In this document: positions 8,697-18,542 of the stretch, piece by piece
Numbering within the stretch: position 1 is the first letter of the stretch
Layout: each line of letters begins with the position of its first letter
Source: an uncultured Alphaproteobacteria bacterium
GTDB lineage: Bacteria > Pseudomonadota > Alphaproteobacteria > Thalassobaculales > Thalassobaculaceae
Direction: 5' to 3'
NCBI GenBank assembly: GCA_902629125.1
Contig: CACOPQ010000021.1
Coordinates: 1 to 41,328, forward strand
Length of the DNA: 41,328 nt
The notes under the pieces: model-generated
What the model saw: only the letters and a program-made list of their open reading frames with translations
Databases searched by the model: none
Told to the model about the DNA's origin: nothing
Made by a program: the position numbers and the translations under genes

Positions 8697-10325
8697 TTAA
8701 ACTAGAGTGAAGCCTTCATAATTATTTCCCACGACTTGCTCGCATCGTTCAACATATTTAGGAAATCCTCCAATATAAGGAGAAAAAACTCTAGGCTTAC
8801 CCGGCACGTTAGCGCCAACATACCATGAAGCACACGTCGACCGAAGTGAGAGACCCGCTACTTCATTTACGTGCAGACCCCAATCAATTTCTGCTTCCCT
8901 ATCGGGCTCGATAATAGAAAAATTGTGCTCTGTCATGTGGGAAATACATTCTGAAATAAAGTTCACATGCTGTTCAATTGAAGGAAGCATATTAGTTAAC
9001 ACAGACGGGCTACCCGGTCCGGTTATCATAAACATATTGGGAAAACCGTTAGACGTCAGCCCGAGATATGTTTGCGGCCCATCCTGCCATTTTTCGGCGA
9101 GCACGCTACCTTCTTTACCGACGATCTCTATATTCGCAAGTGCGCCAGTCATGGCGTCAAAACCGGTAGCAAAAACTATGGCATCAAATTCGTACTCCTT
9201 ATCGCCATGCAGAATTCCCTTGGGCGTAATTCGATCAATTGATTTACTAGAAACATCAACCAGTTGCACATTTTTGCGGTTATAGGTCGCATAATAGTCA
9301 GTGTCTACGCACAAACGTTTACAACCGATAATGTTTTTTGGGCAGAGTAGTTCAGCGATTTCTGGGTCGGAGACTATTTCTCTTATCTTACTTTTCACAA
9401 AATCGGCCGCAACTTCATTAGCGTCAGGGTTCAAAAGAAGGTCACCATAAGCTCCTAGGAATTGGGTGCCTCCCAATTTCCAGCGCCGCTGAAACTCATT
9501 GTTCGCATCTTCTCTGCCGACTTCTAATACAGATTGTGGGTTCAAAGGAATATCATAACCAGCCGGTTTATTCCGTGCCCTTTCGCGTAGGCCCGGATAA
9601 TCCGCTTTAATTGAAGATATATAATCTTCTGTCAATTTCGAGTTTCTCGCTGGTATAGTATAGTTTGCCGTTCGCTGAAAAACGGTAAGTTGACTAGCCT
9701 CTTTTGCAATCTCTGGAATAGACTGAATTGCTGAGGAGCCCGTCCCAATAACTCCTACCCGCAGACCCGAAAAGTCAACTCCTTCATGCGGCCATCTGCC
9801 CGTGTGGTAGGAAAGCCCTTTAAATGTTTCAAAGCCTTCAAATTGTGGCACGTTAGAGGAAGACAAGCATCCGGTAGCAAAAACGCAGTACCGAGAGCTA
9901 GCTTTTTCGTTTCTATCCGTCTCTACCACCCATAGTTTATCTGCTTCAGAATATTGAGCAGAGATAACACGTGTCTCGAACTGAATGTCATCACGTAAAT
10001 CAAATCGATCTGCCACATGATTTGCGTATCTTAATATCTCCGGCTGAGTAGAGTATTTTTCTGACCAGGTCCACTCCTGTTCTAACTCAGAATCAAATTG
10101 ATACGAGTATTGCACGCTTTCAACATCACAACGAGCACCTGGGTATCTGTTCCAATACCACGTACCTCCAACACCTTCACCGACTTCAAAAACTCGCGTT
10201 GACAGACCAAGCTGCCGACATTTGTGTAACATGTACATTCCGGCAAAACCGGCTCCAACAATCACAACATCGAAATTTGCACAATTCTCTCTAGGTTGAG
10301 TTATGCTTCTAGTTTGCCTCGACAT
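8697..10325 (-). CDS. Flavin-containing Baeyer-Villiger-type monooxygenase
   Basis: This 542-residue flavoprotein has two nucleotide-binding Rossmann motifs: VVIVGAGFAGMYML near residue 20 (FAD) and VGVIGTGSSAIQS near residue 185 (NADPH). Between them, at residues 168-179, it has an exact match to the Baeyer-Villiger fingerprint FxGxxxHxxxWP (F168, G170, H174, W178, P179). GVGGTWYWNRYPGARCDV is also typical of cyclohexanone and phenylacetone monooxygenases. Such enzymes insert oxygen next to a ketone to give an ester or lactone. GGAG six bases before the ATG supports the start. It heads a probable operon with the Gfo/Idh and LLM genes. The natural ketone substrate is unknown. Confidence 0.9.
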   Translation of the reverse strand: MSRQTRSITQPRENCANFDVVIVGAGFAGMYMLHKCRQLGLSTRVFEVGEGVGGTWYWNRYPGARCDVESVQYSYQFDSELEQEWTWSEKYSTQPEILRYANHVADRFDLRDDIQFETRVISAQYSEADKLWVVETDRNEKASSRYCVFATGCLSSSNVPQFEGFETFKGLSYHTGRWPHEGVDFSGLRVGVIGTGSSAIQSIPEIAKEASQLTVFQRTANYTIPARNSKLTEDYISSIKADYPGLRERARNKPAGYDIPLNPQSVLEVGREDANNEFQRRWKLGGTQFLGAYGDLLLNPDANEVAADFVKSKIREIVSDPEIAELLCPKNIIGCKRLCVDTDYYATYNRKNVQLVDVSSKSIDRITPKGILHGDKEYEFDAIVFATGFDAMTGALANIEIVGKEGSVLAEKWQDGPQTYLGLTSNGFPNMFMITGPGSPSVLTNMLPSIEQHVNFISECISHMTEHNFSIIEPDREAEIDWGLHVNEVAGLSLRSTCASWYVGANVPGKPRVFSPYIGGFPKYVERCEQVVGNNYEGFTLV

Positions 10326-10510
10326 TCATATCTCCGTAGTCAAAGGTATTCAAAAATATATTCAGCTTCACTAAACTAAAAAAAACCACTATATGCAACT
10401 CGCTAAAGATTATTCTCTCCGGACGTAATTAAGCTATTTAACCACAAACGGCTTATTCCAGATTGTTCAGATTTTTTTAACCGCTGCTTCAATGAGCCAG
10501 AAACCATGAT

Positions 10511-11740
10511 TTAGTTCTGCTTTAATTTTAGAATAAGGTGAAGAAAATAACCCATTAACATCGCCCAGAAAGGAGCTGCTATATTCAATAGCGAGAAATT
10601 ACTTATCGTCACTACGAAGGTAATCAGAGGCGGTATAGCTTCCTTACTCGACCCATCCAACGCGGAGAAAGCTTGCTTAAATGCCGTGCTTAATACTGGA
10701 AGCATGGCTAGCCCCCCTAACACCATAATAAAATAGGGGGTCATACTGGTCGCGACTTCAGTCAGAACCGGTGCTAATAATCCAATGCAGGCAACTAACG
10801 CGCCAAATAAAATAGCTCCAGCTAAGTGTGTGCCTTTCTGACCGCTTGATACAAGAATTGCATTAGCTGGGCCTGTAAGACAGGTCGGCACAGAACCAAA
10901 TATCCCCATAATAAATGAACCGTAGCCACAGACTACCGTTAGAACATTAATCGGCGGACGATATCCTGCAGCAGTTAGAACGGAAACACCCTGCATATTT
11001 TGAACAGCCAAGACAGATATTACTAGAGGTATTACAAGTTCTATCATTGCGGAGATTGTGAACTCGGGTCTGATCAAAATGGGCGTAGCGATCCAAGATA
11101 ACTCTGGCGATATAACGGGCCCATCTCCAGATAAAACAGCCACCAACATACCCATTAATAATGCCCCAAACATCGGCGGGCAAAATCGGCCGAGAGGCCT
11201 GAAAATTGTCAGAATTAGGAATGTCACGATACACACTCCTGCAATGCCAGGAGCTTCTTGCAGTCCATGTATTAAGTTCAGAGCAAACGGCAGGAAAATA
11301 CCCGCAACCATTGCCATTACAACGTCAGTAGGGAACCTTTCCATTATCCAACGTACAATACCAGACAGCCCCAAAAAAAAGATTACTAAACCCGCAGCCA
11401 AGAAAGCTCCTACAGCTTGGCTGAATGACATATGATTTAGGGCCGAAATTAGCAATGCTGCTCCAGGCATTGTCCAGGCAATTGCTATTGGTTGACGGTA
11501 CGCAAAGCTCAAGAGAACTGTGAAAACCCCGCCTGTGAAAAAAGCTGCGAATATCCAGGAATTCACAATCGTGTTGTGGAGGCCAGCCGAATTTGCCACG
11601 GCTAGTATTATAGCAAGCGGACCAGTTGCAGCAAAAATTGCTGCCACCAGCCCATTTGTCATACTGTTATAATCGAATGCTCGCCAACCACGAAGCTGCA
11701 ACGCCCCGACTCTCTCGGGCGGTTCTAAGATAAATTTCAA
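10511..11740 (-). CDS. BenE-family carboxylate/H+ symporter
   Basis: This 409-residue, very hydrophobic protein has about eleven or twelve membrane segments. Its features match the BenE/YdcO benzoate-proton symporter family: GLVAAIFAATGPLAIILAVA at the start, AIAWTMPGAALL, VPTCLTGPANAILVSSG and a short hydrophilic C-terminus. The called start is TTG at 11740 with little ribosome-binding signal. ATG at 11662 would begin just before the first membrane segment, so the N-terminus is uncertain. It follows fhs by 39 bases in the same direction, so it is a candidate for uptake of the acid consumed by the frc/lyase module. Whether it carries benzoate, oxalate or another acid is not known. Confidence 0.85.
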   Translation of the reverse strand: MKFILEPPERVGALQLRGWRAFDYNSMTNGLVAAIFAATGPLAIILAVANSAGLHNTIVNSWIFAAFFTGGVFTVLLSFAYRQPIAIAWTMPGAALLISALNHMSFSQAVGAFLAAGLVIFFLGLSGIVRWIMERFPTDVVMAMVAGIFLPFALNLIHGLQEAPGIAGVCIVTFLILTIFRPLGRFCPPMFGALLMGMLVAVLSGDGPVISPELSWIATPILIRPEFTISAMIELVIPLVISVLAVQNMQGVSVLTAAGYRPPINVLTVVCGYGSFIMGIFGSVPTCLTGPANAILVSSGQKGTHLAGAILFGALVACIGLLAPVLTEVATSMTPYFIMVLGGLAMLPVLSTAFKQAFSALDGSSKEAIPPLITFVVTISNFSLLNIAAPFWAMLMGYFLHLILKLKQN

Positions 11741-11779
11741 TTACGCCAACCAAACCGGGCACTAATACTCTTTTGGGGG

Positions 11780-13453
11780 CTAGAATAAACCTTCAATATT
11801 TCCCTCTTCATTCAGCGTTATTTTTGTTGCTGCCGGCACCCTCGGAAGACCCGGCATAGTCATTATCTCACCCGCGATCGCCACTATGAATTCTGCACCA
11901 TTTGACAATCTCACCTCTCTTATAGGGAGTTCATGCCCGGTAGGAGCCCCCTTTGCATTTGGATCTGTAGAGAAACTGTATTGTGTTTTGGCTATGCAAA
12001 TTGGCAAATGCCCAAGCCCAATATTCTCCCAATCAGCCAATTGATTTTTTACTTGTTGCGAGGCAGACACACTAGAGGCATGGTATATTTTACTTGCGAT
12101 TGTTTCTATTTTTTCCATTAAAGGCATAGCATCTGGATAAATTGGTTTAAAATTTGCTGTTCCACTATCCGCTAATTCTACCACCTTATGAGCCAAATCT
12201 TCCGCGCCTGCGCCGCCATCCGACCAGTGAGAACAGGGTATAGCTTCAACACCATGTTCAGCCAAAATATCTTTAACTGCCTCAACTTCTGCGTTCGTGT
12301 CAGTGATGAATTGGTTAAGTGCCACAATTACAGGAAGCCCAAATTGTTGGGTATTGACCACATGTCTTTCTATATTAGCAACACCCTTACGAACAGCTTC
12401 CACATTTTCTTTCCCCAAATCCTCTCTAGCCACTCCACCGTGCATTTTTAGTGCTCGTATTGTGCCCACAACGACCGCCGCAGCTGGCTTTAATCCCGCT
12501 TTTCGGCATTTAATATCAAAGAACTTTTCTGCGCCCAAATCAGCCCCAAACCCTGCCTCAGTTACGACGTAGTCAGCCAACTTCAAACCTACCTGTGTTG
12601 CCATAACAGAATTACAACCATGAGCTATGTTTGCGAACGGACCTCCATGAATAAAGGCGGGATTATTTTCCAAAGTTTGAACTAAATTCGGGGCCAGTGC
12701 ATCCTTCAACAAGACAGTCATTGCGCCATCAGCTTCTAGATCTCTCGCATAGACCGGCTTTCTATCTCTGGTATATCCAACAATAATATTTCCTAAACGC
12801 CTTTGCATGTCCTCTAGGCTTGTTGCAAGGCAAAAAATCGCCATGATTTCAGATGCTACAACAATATCGAAACCATCTGATCTAGGAAAACCATTGGCCA
12901 CACCTCCTAACGAGCCGACAATTGAGCGAAGCGCACGATCATTCATATCTACAGCTCTGCGCCACGCTATTCGCCGTTCATCTAATTGTAACGAATTACC
13001 CCAATAAATATGATTATCAATCATCGCTGCTAGTAAATTATTAGCAGCACCAATCGCGTGAAAATCACCGGTAAAATGAAGATTAATATCTTCCATCGGA
13101 ACGACTTGAGCGTAACCGCCACCCGCAGCTCCACCTTTAACGCCGAAGCACGGCCCCAAACTCGGCTCTCTAAGGCACATAATAGCCTTCTTCCCAATTC
13201 GATTCAAAGCATCACCTAATCCAACAGAGGTCGTAGTTTTCCCTTCGCCTGCTGGTGTCGGATTAATTCCTGTTACTAATATGAGTTTTCCATCATCTTG
13301 GCTCTTTAGACCGTTTACATAATCCATCGATATTTTAGCCTTGAAGTGGCCATAGGGGTCTAGCGAAGACTCTGGTATCCCGAGGTCAGCACCTACCTCT
13401 AAAATGGGTCGCATTTTTGCCTTACGTGCGATTTCTATATCTGACTTCACCAT
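11780..13453 (-). CDS. fhs: Formate-tetrahydrofolate ligase (10-formyl-THF synthetase)
   Basis: The enzyme joins formate to tetrahydrofolate using ATP, feeding formate into the one-carbon pool. It is 557 residues long, the usual size for the monofunctional bacterial enzyme. The ATP-binding loop is [20 protein letters not shown] near residue 65. Other family blocks are [28 protein letters not shown] (around residues 103-130), [15 protein letters not shown] and [23 protein letters not shown] before the ATG at 13453 supports the start. It lies 84 bases downstream of frc on the same strand, with two hairpins between them. The context suggests capture of formate released from formyl-CoA. Confidence 0.97.
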   Translation of the reverse strand: MVKSDIEIARKAKMRPILEVGADLGIPESSLDPYGHFKAKISMDYVNGLKSQDDGKLILVTGINPTPAGEGKTTTSVGLGDALNRIGKKAIMCLREPSLGPCFGVKGGAAGGGYAQVVPMEDINLHFTGDFHAIGAANNLLAAMIDNHIYWGNSLQLDERRIAWRRAVDMNDRALRSIVGSLGGVANGFPRSDGFDIVVASEIMAIFCLATSLEDMQRRLGNIIVGYTRDRKPVYARDLEADGAMTVLLKDALAPNLVQTLENNPAFIHGGPFANIAHGCNSVMATQVGLKLADYVVTEAGFGADLGAEKFFDIKCRKAGLKPAAAVVVGTIRALKMHGGVAREDLGKENVEAVRKGVANIERHVVNTQQFGLPVIVALNQFITDTNAEVEAVKDILAEHGVEAIPCSHWSDGGAGAEDLAHKVVELADSGTANFKPIYPDAMPLMEKIETIASKIYHASSVSASQQVKNQLADWENIGLGHLPICIAKTQYSFSTDPNAKGAPTGHELPIREVRLSNGAEFIVAIAGEIMTMPGLPRVPAATKITLNEEGNIEGLF

Positions 13454-13465
13454 AACTCCATCTCC

Positions 13466-13515
13466 TCGAAAATGTTTTTTCGACTAAAAATCATTCCCTA
13501 TTTCGAAAGAGAATG
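13466..13515. repeat. Two stem-loops in the frc-fhs intergenic gap
   Basis: TCGAAAA (13466-13472) pairs with TTTTCGA (13477-13483) over a 4-base loop, immediately upstream of the fhs ribosome-binding site. CATTCCC (13492-13498) pairs with GAGAATG (13509-13515), 7 bp with one G-T pair over a 10-base loop that contains the palindrome TTTCGAAA. No T-tract typical of a terminator follows on the transcribed strand. They may tune fhs translation or protect the upstream mRNA. Confidence 0.4.
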
Positions 13516-13537
13516 ACTAAACAACAAGTCTCGTTAT

Positions 13538-14788
13538 TCAACCTACCGCACCGCTCTCCAAAATCTCGTCGAGCTCATTGTCAGTATATCCAAGTTCACG
13601 CTTCAGTATTTCTTTTGTATGCTCACCTAAAAGTGGAGATCTTTTTACATGAGCAGGTGATGCTGACAACTTTACTGGGCACCCGACGCTCAAATACTTT
13701 CCTCGTTCAGGGTGATCAATTTCAACTATCGTTCCTGTTTCTCTGAGACTTTCCTCTTCTGAAATTTCTTTCATCGACAAAATTGGGCCGACTGGTATAT
13801 CCAATGGGTTACATATTTGCATAACTTCAAATTTTGTTTTAGTCATCGTCCAGCTTTCTATCGCATCGAAGACTTCATTCAACCTGGTTAAACGAGCCTT
13901 TGGTGTGGCGTAGTTTGGATCATCCGCCCACGCGGGTTTATTAATTGCCTTACATATTTTTGGCCATGCCGCTGCTTGAGTTATAAAATAAGTGTAGGCA
14001 TTTGGGTCAGTTTCCCAACCCTTACACTTAAGAATTTTTCCTGGTTGCCCTCCACCGGAATCATTTCCCGCCCTAGGTGTTGTATCCCCGAAATCTATTC
14101 CCTCCCCATACTGTGAATATTCGGTTAGTGGTCCAGCTGCCAAACGTTGCTGATCTCTAAGTTTCACACGGCATAAATTGATTACGCCATCTTGCATGGC
14201 CGCGAGAACCCTCTGGCCTATGCCCGTTTCATGCCTTTGGTATAAAGCCGTAACGATCCCCAATGCTAGATGTAATCCTGTTCCACTATCGCCGATCTGT
14301 GCGCCGGTGACGGTTGGTGGCCCATCTAAAAAACCAGTAGTTGAAGCGGCGCCGCCCGCACATTGGGCCACATTCTCATAAACTTTACAGTCTTCATATG
14401 GCCCAGGCCCAAACCCTTTTACTGACGCCATTATCATACGTGGGTTCAGTTTCTGAATCTGCTCCCATCCGAAGCCCATGCGCTCCATAGCTCCAGGCGC
14501 AAAATTCTCGACCAAAACATCGCATTTTTTTATTAGTCTCTCTAAAATTCTCTTCCCCGTTTCATTTTTTGTGTTCAGGGTTAAAGAGCGTTTATTGTGA
14601 TTAAGCATCGTAAAATATAAGCTATCGGCTCCTGGGACATCTACTAATTGGCCCCTCGTAGGATCGCCTGAGCCTGGCCTCTCAACTTTTATGACATCAG
14701 CTCCAAACCAAGCCAGTAATTGAGTGCAAGTTGGTCCAGACTGAACATGCGTGAAATCTAAAACCTTTATTCCCTTGAGAGCTTCCAT
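13538..14788 (-). CDS. frc: Formyl-CoA transferase (CaiB/BaiF family III CoA-transferase)
   Basis: This protein transfers CoA from formyl-CoA to oxalate or another acid and releases formate. From memory it resembles Oxalobacter Frc closely and along its whole length: [11 protein letters not shown] with the CoA-contacting glutamine 16, [34 protein letters not shown] with catalytic Asp167 (Asp169 in Oxalobacter), VKLRDQQRL, a glycine loop SGGGQPG and [10 protein letters not shown] chose ATG at 14788 (416 residues) because GGAGA lies 9 bases upstream; a TTG at 14803 is less likely. It starts 18 bases after the ThDP lyase gene, so the two are almost surely one operon. The acceptor acid may be a 2-hydroxyacid rather than oxalate. 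Confidence 0.88.
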   Translation of the reverse strand: MEALKGIKVLDFTHVQSGPTCTQLLAWFGADVIKVERPGSGDPTRGQLVDVPGADSLYFTMLNHNKRSLTLNTKNETGKRILERLIKKCDVLVENFAPGAMERMGFGWEQIQKLNPRMIMASVKGFGPGPYEDCKVYENVAQCAGGAASTTGFLDGPPTVTGAQIGDSGTGLHLALGIVTALYQRHETGIGQRVLAAMQDGVINLCRVKLRDQQRLAAGPLTEYSQYGEGIDFGDTTPRAGNDSGGGQPGKILKCKGWETDPNAYTYFITQAAAWPKICKAINKPAWADDPNYATPKARLTRLNEVFDAIESWTMTKTKFEVMQICNPLDIPVGPILSMKEISEEESLRETGTIVEIDHPERGKYLSVGCPVKLSASPAHVKRSPLLGEHTKEILKRELGYTDNELDEILESGAVG

Positions 14789-14806
14789 GCTGTGATTCTC
14801 CAAAAG

Positions 14807-16558
14807 CTACTTGTACATCGTCTGTGCTTTAGTGCCTGGAGCATATTCGTTGGGATCTACCCACACATTTACTACAGCACATTTGCCCGTTTTGGCGATA
14901 GAATTGCGGGCTCTTTCAAGAGCAGGCTGGATTTCAGAAGCTTCTCTTACCTCTTCTCCATATCCTCCTATCATTTTGCCAAAGAGGGAAAAGTCTACAT
15001 CTCCAAGTTTATTTCCAACCCCACCGCGCTGTTCACCATATTTTGCAATTTGCCCATACCGTATTTGGTTCATCGCCGAGTTGTTTCCAACTATTGCTAG
15101 ATATGGAGCACCAAATCTCTGTGCCGTCTCCATATCAAATGCAGTCATACCAAAGGACCCATCACCATAAAGGCAAACAACCTCTTTTTGTGGATTTGCT
15201 AATTTCGCGGCCATGGAAAACCCTGTGCCAACACCCAAAGATCCAAGCGCGCCCGGGTCCATCCACTGCCCAGCCCTCCTGGGACGAACAGCTTGTGCTG
15301 ATATTGTTACGATATCCCCGCCATCGCCGATATAGATTGTGTCTTCATTCAAAAATTCATTTACTTCATAAGCTAATCTGTAGGGGTGGATGGGGTTTTG
15401 TTCACTCTTAAACATCGGCAATAATTTCTCTAATTTTGCCTTTTCGATTTCCCGTAATCGAGCCATCCATGCTTGCCTGTTCCTCTGAGCACCTTTGTCT
15501 ATCCTGCCCGATGCCGCCTGCTCAACCGCCTTAAGGATAGCTCCTGGATCGCCTGCAAGACCTAAGCTAATATCCCGATTTTTTCCAACCGTAGCGTAAC
15601 TCTGATCTATTTGCACTAGAGTAGCCGAATTGGAAATACGCCTGCCATACCCCATCCTAAAATCAAACGGTGTCCCGACAATTAAAATAACATCCGCCTC
15701 TTTGAACGCATCTGAACGAGTTCTGTCAAAATGGTGTGGATCAGTTTCCGGAAGCATTCCGCGGCTCGCGCCATTCATGTAGGCGGGAATATCGAGTGAA
15801 CGGATGAATTCTATTGCGGAGGTGTGACTTCCACTTGCCCAGACTTGCTGACCGAATAAGACTGCCGGACGTTCGGAAGCTACTAAAATGTCCGCAAGTC
15901 GTTCAATATCTGCAGGGTCCCCAATCGATTTCGTTGAAGAGCGATAGCTTCCTGCCTTTGGAATTACAGCTTTTTCGACAGGAATTTCGGCATCTAAAAT
16001 ATCTCTCGGAATTTCCAGGTATGATGGACCATAAGCGCCATTAAAGCACTCACGCGCTGCCATCGATACCATATCGGCAACACGTTCTGTGGAAAAAACG
16101 CCTGATGCAAACTTCGTAATTGGCGTCATCATATCTACATGAGGAAGATCCTGCAACGAACCTTGTTTATGTTGGGTGAGTGAACTCTGTCCACCTATGT
16201 GTAAAATCGGGCTCTCTGATCTAAATGCTGTGGCCACACCGGTAACAGCGTTAGTACACCCCGGCCCAGCAGTTGTTACAACACAGCCGAGTTTACCTGT
16301 CTGCCTTGCATAACCATCGGCGGCATGCGCTGCCGTTTGTTCGTGACGCACATCTACGATACGGATTCCCTCATCGATACATCCATCATAGATATCAATT
16401 ATATGCCCACCACAGAGTGTAAAAATAGTATCTACACCCTCTGCCTTTAAAGCTTTCGCAACGAGATGACCGCCCGAAATTACACTTTCATCGCGGCTTT
16501 TCTTGGCTAAAGTGTCATGTGCTGTTTTTGATGTGTTACTTTTTACTTCGCGGCTCAC
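14807..16558 (-). CDS. ThDP-dependent lyase, oxalyl-CoA decarboxylase / 2-hydroxyacyl-CoA lyase-like
   Basis: This is a thiamine-diphosphate enzyme of the acetolactate synthase/oxalyl-CoA decarboxylase superfamily. The activating glutamate is in DVRHEQTAAHAADGYAR (E73). The central domain has VLFGQQVWASG and GTPFDFRMGYG. The ThDP-metal motif runs from GDGSFGM to VGNN (GDG then 24 residues then NN), followed by MNQIRYGQ. I place the start at GTG 16558 (583 residues), with GGGAG 8 bases upstream; GTG at 16588 is possible. The frc gene directly downstream argues for formyl-CoA chemistry. However, CGGHIIDIYDGC and FDFRMGYG differ from classical Oxc and resemble genes annotated as acetolactate synthase homologues. 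It may therefore be a 2-hydroxyacyl-CoA lyase. Superfamily is certain, reaction is not. Confidence 0.75.
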   Translation of the reverse strand: MSREVKSNTSKTAHDTLAKKSRDESVISGGHLVAKALKAEGVDTIFTLCGGHIIDIYDGCIDEGIRIVDVRHEQTAAHAADGYARQTGKLGCVVTTAGPGCTNAVTGVATAFRSESPILHIGGQSSLTQHKQGSLQDLPHVDMMTPITKFASGVFSTERVADMVSMAARECFNGAYGPSYLEIPRDILDAEIPVEKAVIPKAGSYRSSTKSIGDPADIERLADILVASERPAVLFGQQVWASGSHTSAIEFIRSLDIPAYMNGASRGMLPETDPHHFDRTRSDAFKEADVILIVGTPFDFRMGYGRRISNSATLVQIDQSYATVGKNRDISLGLAGDPGAILKAVEQAASGRIDKGAQRNRQAWMARLREIEKAKLEKLLPMFKSEQNPIHPYRLAYEVNEFLNEDTIYIGDGGDIVTISAQAVRPRRAGQWMDPGALGSLGVGTGFSMAAKLANPQKEVVCLYGDGSFGMTAFDMETAQRFGAPYLAIVGNNSAMNQIRYGQIAKYGEQRGGVGNKLGDVDFSLFGKMIGGYGEEVREASEIQPALERARNSIAKTGKCAVVNVWVDPNEYAPGTKAQTMYK

Positions 16559-16871
16559 CCTTTTTTCTCCCTTCAACTTCAAACCCACATTTTTTTCGTT
16601 TACTGAAACCCGTCTGCCTAAAACTTATCTGATTGGTCGCACATCCTCGTTTCAAACCTCGAATTTTAAAATACAGATTTTTTGAAGAAAACGAGTATTT
16701 CGACAAAAATCTTAAACAGAAAGCCTCCACGTTTAAACATCAAAATTGTCAGTGTCAAAAAACCTACTATTTTTTTTATTCCAATTGGAGTTATTTAATA
16801 CAACTATCAGACCTATTTCGCTTATAATATTGTAATGTACTCTCTACGTCATTTTACAATTCAGGAGATCT
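16559..16871. promoter_or_regulatory. Divergent intergenic region between the ThDP-lyase operon and selO
   Basis: This 313-base AT-rich gap separates two divergent genes and must hold both promoters. On the plus strand TATAAT at 16823-16828 is a perfect -10 hexamer for selO, about 44 bases before its start, but no good -35 element lies at the right distance. AGGAG at 16863-16867 is the selO ribosome-binding site. Short open frames in the gap (for example 16633-16827) have no recognisable protein features. I see no riboswitch or tRNA in it. Confidence 0.4.
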
Positions 16872-18416
16872 GTGTTGCCGGCGAGAACTAAATATACCTC
16901 GATTGGAACTATCGAGCGAAAAACCCGCGGCCAACCAAAACACCTCGGGAATTTAAACTTTGATAATACATACTCAAGGCTGCCTAAAAGTTTTTTCCAG
17001 ACGATAGCTCCAAAACCCGTATCGGATCCAAAACTAATTAGATTGAACAAGAGCTTAGCAAAAGAGCTCGGAATGGATCCCTCTATCGTTGAACAACAAA
17101 ACTTAGATATCTTCGCCGGCAACGCTACACCTATGAAATCAAAGCAAATAGCGATGGCTTATGCTGGACACCAATTTGGGAACTGGGTGCCCCGACTTGG
17201 GGATGGTAGGGCCGTATTAATTGGGGAAGTGCTGGATGAAAACGGAAGAAGACGCGATATACAATTAAAAGGTTCCGGCCCCACACTATTTTCCCGGATG
17301 GGTGATGGGCGAGCAACTATCGGTCCTGTGATCCGAGAATATATTGTAAGTGAAGGTATGGCAGCACTTAATATACCGACCACCAGATCATTAGCGATTG
17401 TCACAACGGGTGAACTTGTAGCGCGGGAAAGAATGGAACCTGGCGCAATTTTGACCCGAGTAGCATCTAGTCATATACGGGTAGGAACTTTCCAATACTT
17501 TTATGGGCAACAGGACGAGGATGCTATTCGCAAATTAGCTGACTATACGATAAATCGTCATTATCCTAGCGCTGCAAAAGACTCAAATCCCTACGTTGGA
17601 TTTTTAAGATCCGTTGTGAACAGAACGGCAGAATTAATAAGTTCCTGGATGTTGGTTGGATTTATCCACGGTGTGATGAATACGGATAATTCTTCTATAT
17701 CAGGTGAAACGATAGACTATGGCCCTTGCGCCTTTATGGATGGGTTTTACCCGAACAAAGTCTTCAGCTCAATCGATACGCTAGGACGGTACGCCTACGA
17801 TCAACAGCCTGCTGTCGGGTTGTGGAACCTTAGCCGTTTTGCAGAAACTTTGCTTTGTATTATTAATTCGAACAAAGAAAAGGCGACGGTCGAAGCGCGC
17901 GCGGTGCTGGAAACCTACTGGCCTACTTTTGAGAAACATTTTCATATCGGTTTGTGTCAAAAAATTGGGTTAGATCATAATGAAGAAAACTTATCATTAA
18001 CCTTCAGATTACTCGACTGCATGTCCGAAACAAGGGCCGATTTTACTAACACGTTTCGGAACCTACCAAAACTTTTCACAGCACCTGACATCTTTGATCT
18101 TGAGACTGAGGAAAAATTGAAATTTCATAAGGAATTTGCAGAATGGTCAAACGAATGGAAAACAAAAATTGCTGAACAAACAGCGTCCTTGGATGCAACT
18201 TGGAGGAATATGTATGAAATTAACCCATTATTTATTCCAAGGAACCATCAGATACAACGCGTGATCGATTTTGCTATTGATGCAGATGACTATCAACCAC
18301 TGGACCAAATGTTAACTGCAATAACAGATCCATTTACAGAGAACGCTGAATTGAAGCACCTGGCCAAACAACCAAAGCCCGAAGAGGAAATTAGGCAGAC
18401 TTTTTGCGGAACGTAA
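16872..18416 (+). CDS. selO: SelO/YdiU pseudokinase, protein adenylyltransferase
   Basis: SelO transfers AMP from ATP to serine, threonine or tyrosine residues of proteins and is linked to redox stress. Diagnostic blocks are MAYAGHQFGNWVPRLGDGRA, QLKGSGPTLFSRMGDGRATI, REYIVSEGMAALNIPTTRSL and the metal-binding region GVMNTDNSSISGETIDYGP. AVGLWNLSRFAETLL and the C-terminal TFCGT are also family-typical. At 514 residues it is slightly longer than E. coli YdiU (478). The start is GTG at 16872, only 4 bases after AGGAG; TTG at 16875 would give better spacing and changes only one residue. It appears monocistronic, divergent from the ThDP-lyase operon. Confidence 0.93.
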   Translation: MLPARTKYTSIGTIERKTRGQPKHLGNLNFDNTYSRLPKSFFQTIAPKPVSDPKLIRLNKSLAKELGMDPSIVEQQNLDIFAGNATPMKSKQIAMAYAGHQFGNWVPRLGDGRAVLIGEVLDENGRRRDIQLKGSGPTLFSRMGDGRATIGPVIREYIVSEGMAALNIPTTRSLAIVTTGELVARERMEPGAILTRVASSHIRVGTFQYFYGQQDEDAIRKLADYTINRHYPSAAKDSNPYVGFLRSVVNRTAELISSWMLVGFIHGVMNTDNSSISGETIDYGPCAFMDGFYPNKVFSSIDTLGRYAYDQQPAVGLWNLSRFAETLLCIINSNKEKATVEARAVLETYWPTFEKHFHIGLCQKIGLDHNEENLSLTFRLLDCMSETRADFTNTFRNLPKLFTAPDIFDLETEEKLKFHKEFAEWSNEWKTKIAEQTASLDATWRNMYEINPLFIPRNHQIQRVIDFAIDADDYQPLDQMLTAITDPFTENAELKHLAKQPKPEEEIRQTFCGT

Positions 18417-18542
18417 TTTATGCTTCAACAGAAATAATCAGGCTAATACAGAAATCACAACTGCTTATCTGTAACACTCATAAAACTGTAATAACCAACA
18501 AATAGCGACTTTTAAGAATTTGCAAATCAAAGGAGTAGGAAA

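Noticed and set aside
16536-16827. Short ORFs on both strands in the gap upstream of selO
   Set aside because: Compositionally biased peptides rich in K, F and S without a ribosome-binding site or family motif; the region is better explained as divergent promoters.
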